Assembly (NCBI RefSeq): GCF_021412625.1
Contig: NZ_JAKCFI010000001.1
Span: 1,116,001-1,180,000 of the forward strand
Source: Myxococcus stipitatus
GTDB taxonomy: Bacteria > Myxococcota > Myxococcia > Myxococcales > Myxococcaceae
Length of the DNA stretch: 64,000 nt
Direction of reading: 5' to 3'
Shown: in pieces, positions 17,063-26,058 of the stretch
Position numbering within the stretch: the first letter of the stretch is position 1
How the letters are laid out: every line of letters begins with the position of its first letter
The notes under the pieces: model-generated
Told to the model about the DNA's origin: nothing
The model's input: the letters and a program-made list of their open reading frames with translations, nothing else
Database searches by the model: none
Position numbers and translations under genes: made by a program

Positions 17063-17638
17063 TCACTTGGAGGCGGGCGCGCTCCAATCCCAGCCCACCA
17101 CGGCCCACTCGTCGGTGGCGTCGCGGTAGGTGTGCAGCACCTGGAACCCCACCCTCGCGTGGGCGCGCATCGAGCGCAGGTTGCGGGTGGCGATCTCCGT
17201 GACGAGCAGCGCGTAGCGCTCGCGGTACAGCTCACGGTGCACCGCGTAGAGCTGGTCGAACAGCCCCTGCCCGCGGTGCGCCTTGCCCACGCACACCTGC
17301 CCCATGACGTAGAAGGGGACGTCCTTCATGGGGCGGCCCTGGTACTCGAGCCGGTCCAGCAGGTCGAACATGGGCACGAGCACGGGCATCAGGTCCCGGC
17401 ACTCGCGCGGCATCGTCAGGGCGTAGGCCACCACCTGGCCTCCGTGGCGCGCGACGACGCTGGGCCCCAGCGCGTGCATGCGCTCCAGCGCGGCCAGGTC
17501 GTGCTCCACCGTGACGAAGCCCTGGGCGCGCATCTCGTCCGCGGACAGGGCCTGCTTCAGGTTCTCCCGCTGCAGGGAGAGGATCTGCTCGAGGTCCGCG
17601 CGGTCGCGCGCGGCCCCCACTTCGTACGCAGGGCTCAT
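17063..17638 (-). CDS. GNAT-family N-acetyltransferase
   Basis: This 191-residue protein ends in a GNAT core: VMGQVCVGKAHRGQGLFDQLY at about residues 111-131 contains the acetyl-CoA pyrophosphate loop (RGQGL), followed by the MRAHARVGFQVL motif typical of the C-terminal strand. It would acetylate an amine on a small molecule or protein; the substrate is unknown. It stands alone, convergent with the copper-protein gene with 20 bp between stops. Confidence 0.8.
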   Translation of the reverse strand: MSPAYEVGAARDRADLEQILSLQRENLKQALSADEMRAQGFVTVEHDLAALERMHALGPSVVARHGGQVVAYALTMPRECRDLMPVLVPMFDLLDRLEYQGRPMKDVPFYVMGQVCVGKAHRGQGLFDQLYAVHRELYRERYALLVTEIATRNLRSMRAHARVGFQVLHTYRDATDEWAVVGWDWSAPASK

Positions 17639-17723
17639 GGCCCCGAGGATAGAGCGGACGGGCGGCCCGCGCCCTGGATTCGGACGCGGCCTGGCTGGCG
17701 GGCGCCCGCATGCGTCGGTGGGC

Positions 17724-20618
17724 TCATTGGGCCGTGGCGATGGTGCGCGCCGCCAGCCAGCGCTCGATTTGATCCAGCCTGCTGGCGTTGGCCTTGGGGA
17801 ACCTCCGGAAGTGCTCCCGCGCGGTCAGCACCAGCTGCTGCGCGCGCGCCGCGGAGGCGGGGTCCGCCTCCAGGGCCCGGGCGAGGTGGAAGCGGGTCTC
17901 CGCGAGGTCCCCGTCGTCGGCGCCCACGGGCTGCCGTTCGTAGATGACCAGGGCGCGCTCCAGGGCGGGCCGCGCCCGCTTGGGCTCGTTCATGGCGAGG
18001 AGCGTCTCCGCCTGGGCCATCAAGTCGAAGGCGACCTGGGCGTGGTCGGGGCCCATGGCCTTCTCCCGCGTGGCCAGGGCGCGCTCGTGCAGCGCGAGCG
18101 CCTCCGGGAAGCGGCCCAGCCGGGCGAGCGCGCGCGCCATGCCCGTCATCGACGAGGCGACCTTGGGGGATTCGGCGCCCAGGGCCTTCTCGCGGATGCG
18201 GGCCGCGAGCGAGTAGCTCTCGAGGGACTCGCGAGCGCGGCCGACCTCCAGGAGGAACCCCGCCAGGTTGTGCCGGGTGCTGGCGGTGGAGATGTGCTCG
18301 GGGCCCATGTTGTGGGCGTAGATGTCCAGGGCCTCGCCCGCGTGCTTCAGGGCGGCCTCGAACTCCCCCAGCCGCACCTCGTGGACGGCGATGTTGTCCA
18401 GCACGGCGGCCAGGTTCGGATGCTCCGGCCCCAGGCTCTTGCGGAACACGGCCTGGGCCTCCCGCAGGTACGACACGCCGTCCTCCGGGCGACCGACGCT
18501 GCCATAGGCCTGGCCCACGCTCAGCAGGGCCGTGCCCAGGTCCGGGTCGTCGGCGGAGTAGAGCTTGCGCGTCATCTCCAGGGCGACGAGGCTCTGGGCG
18601 AGCGCCTCGTGGGGGCGCCTTCGCGTGCGGTACAGGGTGACGAGGTTGCGGGCCAGCATCGCCTCCAGCCGGGCATCGCCGCCCAGGCGCTTGAGGGCCG
18701 CCGCCGCGTAGCGGGCCGCCTCCTCGTCGGGGTCCACCTCCTTGCCCACGAAGCCCAGCGCGCGGACCATCATCGCCCAGCTCTGGGCCGCCTGACGGTC
18801 GTGCCGGCTGGCCTCCGCCGCCTGGATGGAGGCGTGCAGCGTCTTGATGGCTTCGGCGTGCTTGTAGTTGTGCTGCTGGGCCCACGCGAGCAGGTACAGG
18901 GCCTCGGATTCGTCGGGGCCGTAGCCCACCTCGTGGGCCTGGCGGGCCACCTGGGTGGCCAGTTCGAGAGCCGGCGCCACCTTCCCGCTGTTGATGAGCG
19001 CCTTCACCCGGGCGCGCTCCAGGCTCAAGGCATCCAGCTTCCGCCGCGTCGCCTCGTCCGCCGCCGGCGGCTCCGGGGCGGCGAGGGCGGAGAGGTTCGC
19101 GCAGGGGGCCAGGCTCTCCAGGCCGCGCGTCGCGCGCACCGCGTTCTCGATGACCTGGCCGTCGGCTCCCGCCAGCGTGTCCACCAGGGCGCGCAGGTCC
19201 TTGAGGCGCTGGTCCAGGCAGATGACGCGTCGTTCGAACAGCCGCTCCGTCTGCTGCCCCTGGACGCGGGCGGCGACGCAGGCCTGATGGCTCTCGTCCA
19301 CCCAGGCGGAGGAATAGGCATCCAGCGTGCGCTCCACCTCGCTCCAGGTGCCCCGGGCGTAGGGCAGGGGACTGGCGGCGAAGAGGGCGCGCACCGCCTC
19401 CTTCCGGGCCGGGTCCCAGACTCCGGCGAGGGATTGCGCGGTGCCCGCGCACGGGTCTCCGGAGGTCGAGCTCTGGAGGGCCGCGCCCCCGAGGATGAGG
19501 ATCAGGGCCGCGCTCGCCGCGAGCGCCACGCGGCGCGGGCGCCTGCCGGCCCTCTCGCTGAGGCGCGTGAGCAGCGCGTCCATGGAGGCGTGGCGCTCGT
19601 CGGGGTTCTCCGCGAGCCCCTGGAGGAGGGCCTTGTGGATCCACGCGGGGACGTCGGAGTCCTTGGGCGGGCGCGTCGCGGCGGCGTCGCTCGCGGGGGC
19701 CGTGGCGTCCGCGCCGGTGAAGGGGCGCCGGCCGTAGAGGGCCTCGTAGAGCGCGACGCAGTAGCTGTACTGGTCGCTGCGGGCGTCGGAGGGCACGCCC
19801 CGCTTCTGCTCGGGGGCCATGTACGCGGGGGTGCCCAGCAGGATGTCGGAGCGCGTGAGCCACTCGCTGCGCAGCGACGTCGTGGCGGGGGATTCCGTGT
19901 CGGGCTCGGGCGCGTCGTCGATGCCCTGGACGATGCGCGCCAGCCCGAAGTCGGTGATGCGCACGCGCCCGTCGCGGCCCACCAGGGCGTTGTCGGGCTT
20001 GAAGTCCCGGTGGACGAGCCCCTGGGCGTGCGCCGCCGCCAGCCCGCGGCCCGCCTGGAGGTAGAGCCCCAGCGTCTCGCGCCAGTCGCGTCGCCCGCGC
20101 CGCTTGCGGATGTGCGAGCGCAGCGTGGTGCCGTCCACCAGCTCCATGGCGAGGAACACGTGCTCGCCGAAGCGCCCCACGTCGTGGATGGTGATGACGT
20201 TGGGGTGGATGACGCGGGCGGTGGCCTGGGCCTCGCGCAGGAGGCGGGCCTGGGCCTGTTCCTGGCGCGCGGGCTTCAACGTGTCGACGCGGATGAGCTT
20301 GAGCGCGACGCGCCGGTCCAGCTCCGGGTCATACGCGGCATGCACGACGCCCATGCCGCCCGAGCCGATGCGCTCGAGCACCATGTATCGCCCCAGCACC
20401 GTGCCGCGCTCCAGCCAGGGCGTGTGGGCCCCCACCGTGGATGGAGGGAGCGCGGCGGATTTGTCCACTTGCCCCGCGGGCCTCGGCGCGGCCGCCTCGG
20501 CCACGAGGCTCCGACAGACCTCGCACGCCTCCAGGTGCTGCTTCAGCGACGAGGCCGCCTCCGGCTCCACCTCACCTCGTGCGAATGCGAAGAGCTGTCG
20601 AGCGTCGAAGCAGTCCAT
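17724..20618 (-). CDS. Ser/Thr protein kinase with N-terminal zinc-finger-like motif and C-terminal TPR repeats
   Basis: This 964-residue protein has, in order, a HxxxCxxC motif (His28, Cys32, Cys35) like zinc-binding anti-sigma factors; a Hanks kinase domain (about 75-340) with GSGGMG, Lys107, HRDFKPDN, DFG and APE; one membrane segment (about 370-390); and a long TPR region to the C-terminus. All catalytic residues are present, so it should be active, with the TPR part outside the inner membrane or binding partners. The ATG at 20618 begins just before the zinc motif. A GTG at 20720 with GGAGG five bases upstream would add 34 residues and is a real alternative. Confidence 0.85.
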   Translation of the reverse strand: MDCFDARQLFAFARGEVEPEAASSLKQHLEACEVCRSLVAEAAAPRPAGQVDKSAALPPSTVGAHTPWLERGTVLGRYMVLERIGSGGMGVVHAAYDPELDRRVALKLIRVDTLKPARQEQAQARLLREAQATARVIHPNVITIHDVGRFGEHVFLAMELVDGTTLRSHIRKRRGRRDWRETLGLYLQAGRGLAAAHAQGLVHRDFKPDNALVGRDGRVRITDFGLARIVQGIDDAPEPDTESPATTSLRSEWLTRSDILLGTPAYMAPEQKRGVPSDARSDQYSYCVALYEALYGRRPFTGADATAPASDAAATRPPKDSDVPAWIHKALLQGLAENPDERHASMDALLTRLSERAGRRPRRVALAASAALILILGGAALQSSTSGDPCAGTAQSLAGVWDPARKEAVRALFAASPLPYARGTWSEVERTLDAYSSAWVDESHQACVAARVQGQQTERLFERRVICLDQRLKDLRALVDTLAGADGQVIENAVRATRGLESLAPCANLSALAAPEPPAADEATRRKLDALSLERARVKALINSGKVAPALELATQVARQAHEVGYGPDESEALYLLAWAQQHNYKHAEAIKTLHASIQAAEASRHDRQAAQSWAMMVRALGFVGKEVDPDEEAARYAAAALKRLGGDARLEAMLARNLVTLYRTRRRPHEALAQSLVALEMTRKLYSADDPDLGTALLSVGQAYGSVGRPEDGVSYLREAQAVFRKSLGPEHPNLAAVLDNIAVHEVRLGEFEAALKHAGEALDIYAHNMGPEHISTASTRHNLAGFLLEVGRARESLESYSLAARIREKALGAESPKVASSMTGMARALARLGRFPEALALHERALATREKAMGPDHAQVAFDLMAQAETLLAMNEPKRARPALERALVIYERQPVGADDGDLAETRFHLARALEADPASAARAQQLVLTAREHFRRFPKANASRLDQIERWLAARTIATAQ

Positions 20619-20828
20619 GTCGCGCCGGACGATAGCCGACGAGGCCGGGCCTGACGACGAGTGGCCTTCACGGCGGCGGACATCTCCTTCGCGCGTACGC
20701 GGGGGAGGCGGCGCGTCCACACGGTCCTCCGTCCCCGGGACCCGCCTCTTGCTCGACGCGGGCGCTGGACGCCTTCATCCCGGCGCGAACGAACGTGCGC
20801 TCACGTGGCGGGAGGCGCGGGTACTGCT

Positions 20829-20846
20829 TCCCACGTGAATGTGGGA
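20829..20846. promoter_or_regulatory. Perfect dyad upstream of the membrane-protein gene
   Basis: TCCCAC and GTGGGA form a perfect inverted repeat with a six-base spacer, 24 bp before the ATG at 20871. It could be an operator or a hairpin in the leader. No adjacent regulator is encoded. Confidence 0.35.
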
Positions 20847-20870
20847 TTGCCGGTGATAGAAGGAGGCCGC

Positions 20871-22103
20871 ATGCGTGTGCCCCCCATCCTCCAGCGGCCG
20901 ACGGCGCGACTGCTCCTGCTCGTCACGCTCTCCTTCCTCTGCTGGTCGGGGTGGGTGGTCACCGTCCGCTACAAGCCCCTCTTCGGTGGGTTGAGCGGTG
21001 GCTTCTCCGACCATGCGTCGCACATGAGCGCCGCGCGGCTCTTCACCCACTGCGGCACCTGCATCTGGCGCAAGCCGGTCCACCAGCTCCTGCGCGCGCA
21101 CTCGCTCGCGGAGGTCCAGGACCTGCATGTCGAGGAGTTCCAGCGTCTGTCGCGCATCCCGGGGGACATCGGCATCTATCCGATGCCGGGGGGGCCGGAC
21201 GACAAGCCGCTGACGATGAGCTGGTACAACCTGCCGCGCCCCTATCCTCCCGGGGTGCTGTTGCTCGTGGCGCCCGTGGCGCTGCTGTATCAGTTCACGC
21301 CGCTGTCGTTCCAGGCGTCGAACCTGCTGCTCATCCTGTCGTTCCTGCTGTTCACCCACGTGGGCTTCTACGTGGTCCTCCGGTGGCCGCCGTGGGGCGA
21401 GGGGCGGTGGGTCTCCGTGCTGGGGCCGCTGGGCGCCTTCCTCCTCTACTTCGAGCTCATCCACTGGACGCTGGATGGCCTGTACGACGGGGCGATGCTG
21501 GCGCCGCTGGCGCTGTGCGGATGGTTCCTGCGCCGGAAGAAGGGGCTCGCGGCGCTCGTCTGCTATTGCATCGCCGCCTTCATCCACTTCCGCGCCTTCT
21601 TCTTCGCGCCGCTTCCGCTGTACGCCGTCTATCTGCTCCTGAAGGACTGGAAGCAGCAGCCCTGGGACAGTCGCCAGGGCGCCGCGCTGGCCGCGTGCAT
21701 CCTGCTGGGCTCCGCGAGCCTCTACACCTTCTGGCTGACGATGCCCTGGCTCACGTCGTTCCCGCTCACCAACCCGCTGCGGCTCGAGCGCAACCACGAG
21801 TCCACCCACTGGGTGTTCCTCGTCACCCTGGTGGGCGCCGTGCTCCTCTATTCGCGAGCGTGGTTCGACGTGGTGCTGATGGGGTGGATGGCGTGGATGT
21901 GCACGCGCATCTACCAGACGCAGGGGTGGCACGCGCTGGCGCTGATGATGTGGATGGCGCTGCCGCCGTGGACGCGGCGGGAGGACCGCCAGCCCTTCGT
22001 GCGCGACGCGCGCATCCTTTTCGTCTGGGGGATGACGGTGCTCGTCTACCGGGAGGTCATCCTGCCCGGGAAGTGGATCCTCTACCTGTCCTCGTCGATG
22101 TGA
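20871..22103 (+). CDS. Polytopic membrane protein of unknown function
   Basis: This 410-residue protein has about nine to ten hydrophobic segments. A soluble loop of roughly 100 residues follows the first segment and carries a C-x-x-C-like HCGTCIW motif, then FHPDD-like polar stretches are absent and the rest is membrane. The layout recalls GT-C glycosyltransferases or mannosyltransferases, but I see no DxD-type catalytic pair in the first loop and do not assign a function. AGGAGG at 20861-20866, four bases from the ATG, fixes the start. Confidence 0.7.
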   Translation: MRVPPILQRPTARLLLLVTLSFLCWSGWVVTVRYKPLFGGLSGGFSDHASHMSAARLFTHCGTCIWRKPVHQLLRAHSLAEVQDLHVEEFQRLSRIPGDIGIYPMPGGPDDKPLTMSWYNLPRPYPPGVLLLVAPVALLYQFTPLSFQASNLLLILSFLLFTHVGFYVVLRWPPWGEGRWVSVLGPLGAFLLYFELIHWTLDGLYDGAMLAPLALCGWFLRRKKGLAALVCYCIAAFIHFRAFFFAPLPLYAVYLLLKDWKQQPWDSRQGAALAACILLGSASLYTFWLTMPWLTSFPLTNPLRLERNHESTHWVFLVTLVGAVLLYSRAWFDVVLMGWMAWMCTRIYQTQGWHALALMMWMALPPWTRREDRQPFVRDARILFVWGMTVLVYREVILPGKWILYLSSSM

Positions 22104-22124
22104 CGACGGCGGACAGGTCCCCGT

Positions 22125-22907
22125 TCAGCCGCGTCCGAGCGCCAGCCGGATGGCCTGCTCCACGGGGGCGCCGGGCTCCGTCGCGCGGTCGATGTGGAAC
22201 TCGCCGTTGGACAGCAGCGGCGGCTGGGCCATGAAGCGCGGCGTCCGTCCCCGGTGCGGCTGGGCCGCGTGCGCGAGGAACGGGTGGCAGAGATAGACGG
22301 TCCCCGCGGCGCCCGTGGCCAGGGCCTCGGGGGCGCCCTCCGTCTGGGTCAGCCGGTTCGCCAGCTCCATGAACGACAGCCCCTGCTCGCCATGGGGCTC
22401 GAGGATCCTCGCGACGTCCCGGTGGGAGCCGACGCGGATCCGCGTGGGCGCGTCGTGCTCGCCCACGTCGGAGAAGAGGAACAGCATGAGCAGCGCGCGG
22501 CCTCGGGACGCGACGTTGAGGCGCCAGTCGAAGAACGACGCGGCGTCGGGCGGCCCGAAGCTGGCGTCGACGTGCCAGCCGTCGTCACCCGGCGGCTGCT
22601 CACTGGGAAAGCGGACGGGGAAGGTGCCCATGCTGCCGCACCTGAGCCAGCGCCCCGGGCCCACCAGTGCGTCGAAGGCCTCATGGAGGCGGGGGGTGTT
22701 GGCCGCCCGACGCATCGTCTCCGTGGCGTAGTTGCCCAGCCTCACCACCGGCTGGGTCCAGGTGGTGGGGTCGTCCGGAGACAGCCCGGTCTCCTTCCAG
22801 AGGAAGGCCCGGGCTTCGTCCGCCAGGTCTCTCGGGAAGGCGTCGTCCAGGCGGATGAAGCCGTCCTGGATGAACCGCTGGAGGTCGGCTTCGCTCAGCA
22901 CGGGCAT
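22125..22907 (-). CDS. Phytanoyl-CoA dioxygenase (PhyH)-family protein
   Basis: This 260-residue protein has a plausible Fe(II)/2-oxoglutarate site: WHVDASF supplies the His-x-Asp pair near the middle and HPFLAHAAQPHRG supplies the distal His plus the Arg for 2-oxoglutarate. It should hydroxylate a small molecule; the substrate is unknown. It lies 24 bp downstream of the VOC gene on the same strand, so they may be cotranscribed from the promoter at 23377-23404. Confidence 0.78.
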   Translation of the reverse strand: MPVLSEADLQRFIQDGFIRLDDAFPRDLADEARAFLWKETGLSPDDPTTWTQPVVRLGNYATETMRRAANTPRLHEAFDALVGPGRWLRCGSMGTFPVRFPSEQPPGDDGWHVDASFGPPDAASFFDWRLNVASRGRALLMLFLFSDVGEHDAPTRIRVGSHRDVARILEPHGEQGLSFMELANRLTQTEGAPEALATGAAGTVYLCHPFLAHAAQPHRGRTPRFMAQPPLLSNGEFHIDRATEPGAPVEQAIRLALGRG

Positions 22908-22931
22908 GGAGGGCTCTCCGGGCGAGGGGCG

Positions 22932-23315
22932 TCAGAGTTGGTGCATCTGGATGAGGTTGCCACAGGTGTCTTCGAACGTCGCCACCGTGACGGGCCCCAT
23001 CTGGGTCGGCTTCTGACGAAAGACGACCCCGCGGGCTGACATCCGCTCGTACTCCGCCTGGATGTCCGAGGACGCGAACGACGTGGCGGGAATCCCGTCC
23101 GCGAAGATGGCCTTCTGGTAGGCCGTGGCCGCCGGATGTCCGTTGGGCTCCAGCAGCAGCTGGGTGCCGTTGGGGTCGTCGGGAGAGACGACCGTCAGCC
23201 AGCGCGCGCCGCCCGCCGGCATGTCCACCTTCAGCACGAAGCCGAGCATCTCCGTGTAGAACTTCAGCGCCTTGGCCTGGTCGTCGACGAAGACACTGCT
23301 CAACGTGATTCGCAT
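22932..23315 (-). CDS. VOC (glyoxalase/bleomycin-resistance) superfamily protein
   Basis: This is a 127-residue single VOC protein with the paired beta-alpha-beta-beta-beta modules (FVDDQAKALKFYTEMLGF at the start of module one, ATFEDTCGNLIQMHQL at the end). Such proteins often bind a metal and act on small molecules or bind drugs. Its promoter region carries two operator-like dyads with CAACC/GGTTG half-sites, so it is probably repressed by a dedicated regulator encoded elsewhere. The PhyH-like gene follows closely. Confidence 0.85.
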   Translation of the reverse strand: MRITLSSVFVDDQAKALKFYTEMLGFVLKVDMPAGGARWLTVVSPDDPNGTQLLLEPNGHPAATAYQKAIFADGIPATSFASSDIQAEYERMSARGVVFRQKPTQMGPVTVATFEDTCGNLIQMHQL

Positions 23316-23339
23316 CGCCCGCTCCCGCGTGGAGTCGCC

Positions 23340-23356
23340 GTCCGGTCCATCCGGAC
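23340..23356 (-). promoter_or_regulatory. Leader hairpin of the VOC gene
   Basis: GTCCGG and CCGGAC are perfect six-base arms around a five-base loop, between the predicted transcription start and the VOC start codon. It may form a stem in the mRNA leader. Confidence 0.35.
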
Positions 23357-23360
23357 GACC

Positions 23361-23415
23361 CTCAACCGTTTCGTTGAGGATAGTGCGGGATGGGGGATAG
23401 TCAACCAACTGGTTG
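23361..23415 (-). promoter_or_regulatory. Promoter with two operator-like dyads for the VOC gene
   Basis: On the minus strand TTGACT (23399-23404) and TATCCT (23377-23382) are spaced by 16 bp. A dyad CAACCA-AC-TGGTTG (23402-23415) overlaps the -35 box, and a second, CTCAAC-N6-GTTGAG (23361-23378), overlaps the downstream edge of the -10 box. The half-site resembles operators described for ArsR/SdpR-type repressors of VOC and SRPBCC genes. The arrangement suggests repression; the regulator is not in this window. Confidence 0.6.
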
Positions 23416-23424
23416 TGAGTGTGC

Positions 23425-24309
23425 TCAGGTCTCCGCGTCGCGGGCGCGGGCGCGGACCTGGGCCGCGAACAGCTCCGCGGCGGGGGGGCGAGGGGCGCCC
23501 TTGCGCCAGAGGAGGGCGGCCAGCTCCGTGCGCGGCGCGGGCGACAGGCGCTTGACCACCACGCGCTCGGCGTCGGCGAGGTGGGGCTCGGGGAGGAGGG
23601 TGACGGCCAGGCCCGCGCGGACGATGGCGAGCACCGTGCCGACCGCGTTCGACTCCAGGGCGACGCGGGGGCGCAGCCGTATCGCCGCGAAGTACGCGTC
23701 CACGCGGGTGCGCACGCGCAGGCCGGCGGAGAGCAGCGCGAAGGGTTCGTTGGTGAGCTGCCGGGCCCCCACGGACTCCGCGCCCGCCAGGGCGTGGCCG
23801 CGCGCGACCACCAGCGCGAGCCGGCTGTCGAAGACGGGCTCGGTGTCCAGGTCCGGCGAGCGGGCGGGGGCATAGCCGAGCCCCACGTCGAGCCGCCCGT
23901 CCGCCAGGCGCCGCTCCACCCGGCGCACCACGGCCTCCTCGGCGCTCAGCTCGAGGCCGGGGTGTCGCCGCAGCACCGCGGCCAGCGCGGGCACGACGAC
24001 TCCGCGCATGCTGGGGGGGTAGCCCACGCGCAGCGCGCCCGTGGCCAGGCCCCGCAGCGCGCCCACGGCCATGCGCCCCGCGTCCACGTCCTCGAGCGCG
24101 CGCGAGGCGTAGGTGCGGAACAGCTCCCCAGCCTGTGTCAGGCGCACCCCGGCGCGTGCCCGCTCGAACAGGGGTGTGCCGAGCTCCTCCTCCAGCTGCC
24201 GTATCTGCTGCGACAGCGTGGGCTGGGAGACGTGGACGCGCCGCGCCGCGCGGCCGAAGTGCAGCGCTTCCGCCACGGCGGTGAAGTAGCGCAAGTGTCT
24301 GAGCTCCAT
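23425..24309 (-). CDS. LysR-family transcriptional regulator
   Basis: This 294-residue protein has the N-terminal helix-turn-helix of LysR regulators (LRYFTAVAEALHFGRAARR, SQPTLSQQIRQLEEELG) and a periplasmic-binding-like effector domain from about residue 90. It is divergent from the acetolactate-synthase-like/aldehyde dehydrogenase operon across 102 bp holding a perfect palindrome, so it very probably controls that operon and itself. The effector is unknown. Confidence 0.92.
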   Translation of the reverse strand: MELRHLRYFTAVAEALHFGRAARRVHVSQPTLSQQIRQLEEELGTPLFERARAGVRLTQAGELFRTYASRALEDVDAGRMAVGALRGLATGALRVGYPPSMRGVVVPALAAVLRRHPGLELSAEEAVVRRVERRLADGRLDVGLGYAPARSPDLDTEPVFDSRLALVVARGHALAGAESVGARQLTNEPFALLSAGLRVRTRVDAYFAAIRLRPRVALESNAVGTVLAIVRAGLAVTLLPEPHLADAERVVVKRLSPAPRTELAALLWRKGAPRPPAAELFAAQVRARARDAET

Positions 24310-24333
24310 GGCGCCATCATAGATGGCGCCTAT
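24310..24333. promoter_or_regulatory. LysR operator: perfect 21-bp palindrome plus ATAG-N7-CTAT
   Basis: GGCGCCATC and GATGGCGCC (24310-24318, 24322-24330) are perfect nine-base arms around ATA. An overlapping ATAG-N7-CTAT (24319-24333) matches the T-N11-A format of LysR boxes. The palindrome directly abuts the LysR start codon at 24307-24309, which suggests autorepression as well as control of the divergent operon. Confidence 0.65.
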
Positions 24334-24411
24334 CGATGCCATGGAAACAAACGAATGTACGAATCGCCCCCCGTCCGTAGGAATTGCCCACGGAAGCGGA
24401 GGAGGACGGCG

Positions 24412-26058
24412 ATGAAGGCATCGGACCTGTTCGTGAAGGCGCTGGAGGCGGAGGGCGTGCGATACGTCTACGGCCTGCCGGGAGAGGAGAACCTGGACCT
24501 GCTGGAGTCCATGCGGGCCGCGGGCATGCGGCTGGTGGTCACCCGCCACGAGCAGGCCGCGGGCTTCATGGCGGCGACGCAGGGGCGGCTGACGGGGCGC
24601 GCGGGCGTCGTGCTCGCGACGCTGGGGCCCGGGGCCACCAACCTCGTCACGCCCGCGGCGTACGCCCAGCTGGGCGGGATGCCCATGGTGATGGTGACCG
24701 GACAGAAGCCCATCCGGGCGAGCAAGCAGGGCCATTTCCAGATCGTCGACGTGGTGGGGATGATGCGCCCGCTCACCAAGCTGACGCGCACGCTGGTGTC
24801 CGCGGAGCACGTGCCGTCCGCGGTGCGCGAGGCGTTCCGCCGCGCGGAGGAGGAGCGTCCCGGGGCCACGCACCTGGAGCTGCCGGAGGACGTCGCCAGG
24901 GAGACGTCGGAGGCGGCGCTGCTGCCCGCCAGCGCGTGGCGCAGGCCCGTGGCGGACGAGGGCTCCATCGCGCTCGCGGTGGAGACCATCGCCTCCGCGC
25001 GCCGCCCCCTGTTGATGATTGGCGCGGGGGCCAACCGCAAGCTCACGTCGGAGATGCTGCGCGTCTTCGTGGACCGGGTGGGCATCCCCTTCTTCAGCAC
25101 GCAGATGGGCAAGGGCGTGGTGGACGAGTCGCATCCCTTGTGGATGGGCACCGCCGCGCTGTCGGACGGGGACTTCGTCCACCGCGCCATCGAGGCGTCC
25201 GACTGCATCATCAACGTGGGGCACGACGTCATCGAGAAGCCGCCGTTCGTCATGCGCGACAGCCAGCGGGCGGTGGTGCACCTGAACTTCTCGTCGGCGG
25301 AGGTGGACCCCGTCTACTTCCCCAAGGTGGAGGTGACGGGGGACATCGCCAACGCGGTGTGGCGCATCGCGGAGGGGTTGGGCTCGCGCTCGCACTGGGA
25401 CTTCGCGCCCTTCGAGAAGGCGCGCGCCGGGCTCGAGGCGCAGCTGGCGAAGGGGGCTGGGGATGACCGCTTCCCCATCTACCCGGCGCGGCTGGTGGCG
25501 GAGGTGCGGCGCGCGCTGCCCGACGACGGCATCGTGTGCCTGGACAACGGCATGTACAAGCTGTGGTTCGCCCGCTACTACCGCACGCGGCGCCCCAACA
25601 CGCTGCTGCTCGACAACGCGCTGGCGACGATGGGGGCGGGCCTGCCCTCCGCCATCGCCGCGAAGCTGGTGTACCCGCGGCGCAAGGTGGTGGCCGTCTG
25701 CGGAGACGGCGGCTTCATGATGAACTCCCAGGAGCTGGAGACGGCGGTGCGCCTGGGCATCGACCTGACCGTCGTGGTGGTGCGCGACGACGGCTACGGG
25801 ATGATTCGCTGGAAGCAGGCGGAGATGGGGCTGCCGGACCACGGCATGGCCCTGGGCAACCCGGACTTCGTCCGCTACGCGGAGGCGTACGGCGCGCGCG
25901 GCCACCGGCCGACGAGCGCCTCGGAGTTCGGCGCCATCCTGGCGCGCAGCCTGGAGGCCGGTGGCGTGCACGTCATCGACCTGCCCATCGACTACTCGGA
26001 CAACACCCGCGCGCTCGGCGCCGGAGAGAGGGAAGGAGCGCGGAGTCATGCTGGCTGA
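24412..26058 (+). CDS. Acetolactate-synthase-like thiamine-diphosphate enzyme
   Basis: This 548-residue protein has the three-domain ThDP layout: a PYR domain with the activating Glu in RHEQAAGF (about residue 46), a central domain, and a PP domain with GDGGFMMN near 430. The segment GQKPIRASKQGHFQIVD matches acetolactate synthases of the catabolic (AlsS-like) kind. The second half of the metal motif reads VRDDGYGM where AlsS has a WND-type sequence. It should condense or decarboxylate 2-oxoacids. GGAGGAC seven bases before the ATG fixes the start. It overlaps the aldehyde dehydrogenase gene by 11 bp, so the two form an operon; the physiological substrate is unknown. Confidence 0.85.
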   Translation: MKASDLFVKALEAEGVRYVYGLPGEENLDLLESMRAAGMRLVVTRHEQAAGFMAATQGRLTGRAGVVLATLGPGATNLVTPAAYAQLGGMPMVMVTGQKPIRASKQGHFQIVDVVGMMRPLTKLTRTLVSAEHVPSAVREAFRRAEEERPGATHLELPEDVARETSEAALLPASAWRRPVADEGSIALAVETIASARRPLLMIGAGANRKLTSEMLRVFVDRVGIPFFSTQMGKGVVDESHPLWMGTAALSDGDFVHRAIEASDCIINVGHDVIEKPPFVMRDSQRAVVHLNFSSAEVDPVYFPKVEVTGDIANAVWRIAEGLGSRSHWDFAPFEKARAGLEAQLAKGAGDDRFPIYPARLVAEVRRALPDDGIVCLDNGMYKLWFARYYRTRRPNTLLLDNALATMGAGLPSAIAAKLVYPRRKVVAVCGDGGFMMNSQELETAVRLGIDLTVVVVRDDGYGMIRWKQAEMGLPDHGMALGNPDFVRYAEAYGARGHRPTSASEFGAILARSLEAGGVHVIDLPIDYSDNTRALGAGEREGARSHAG

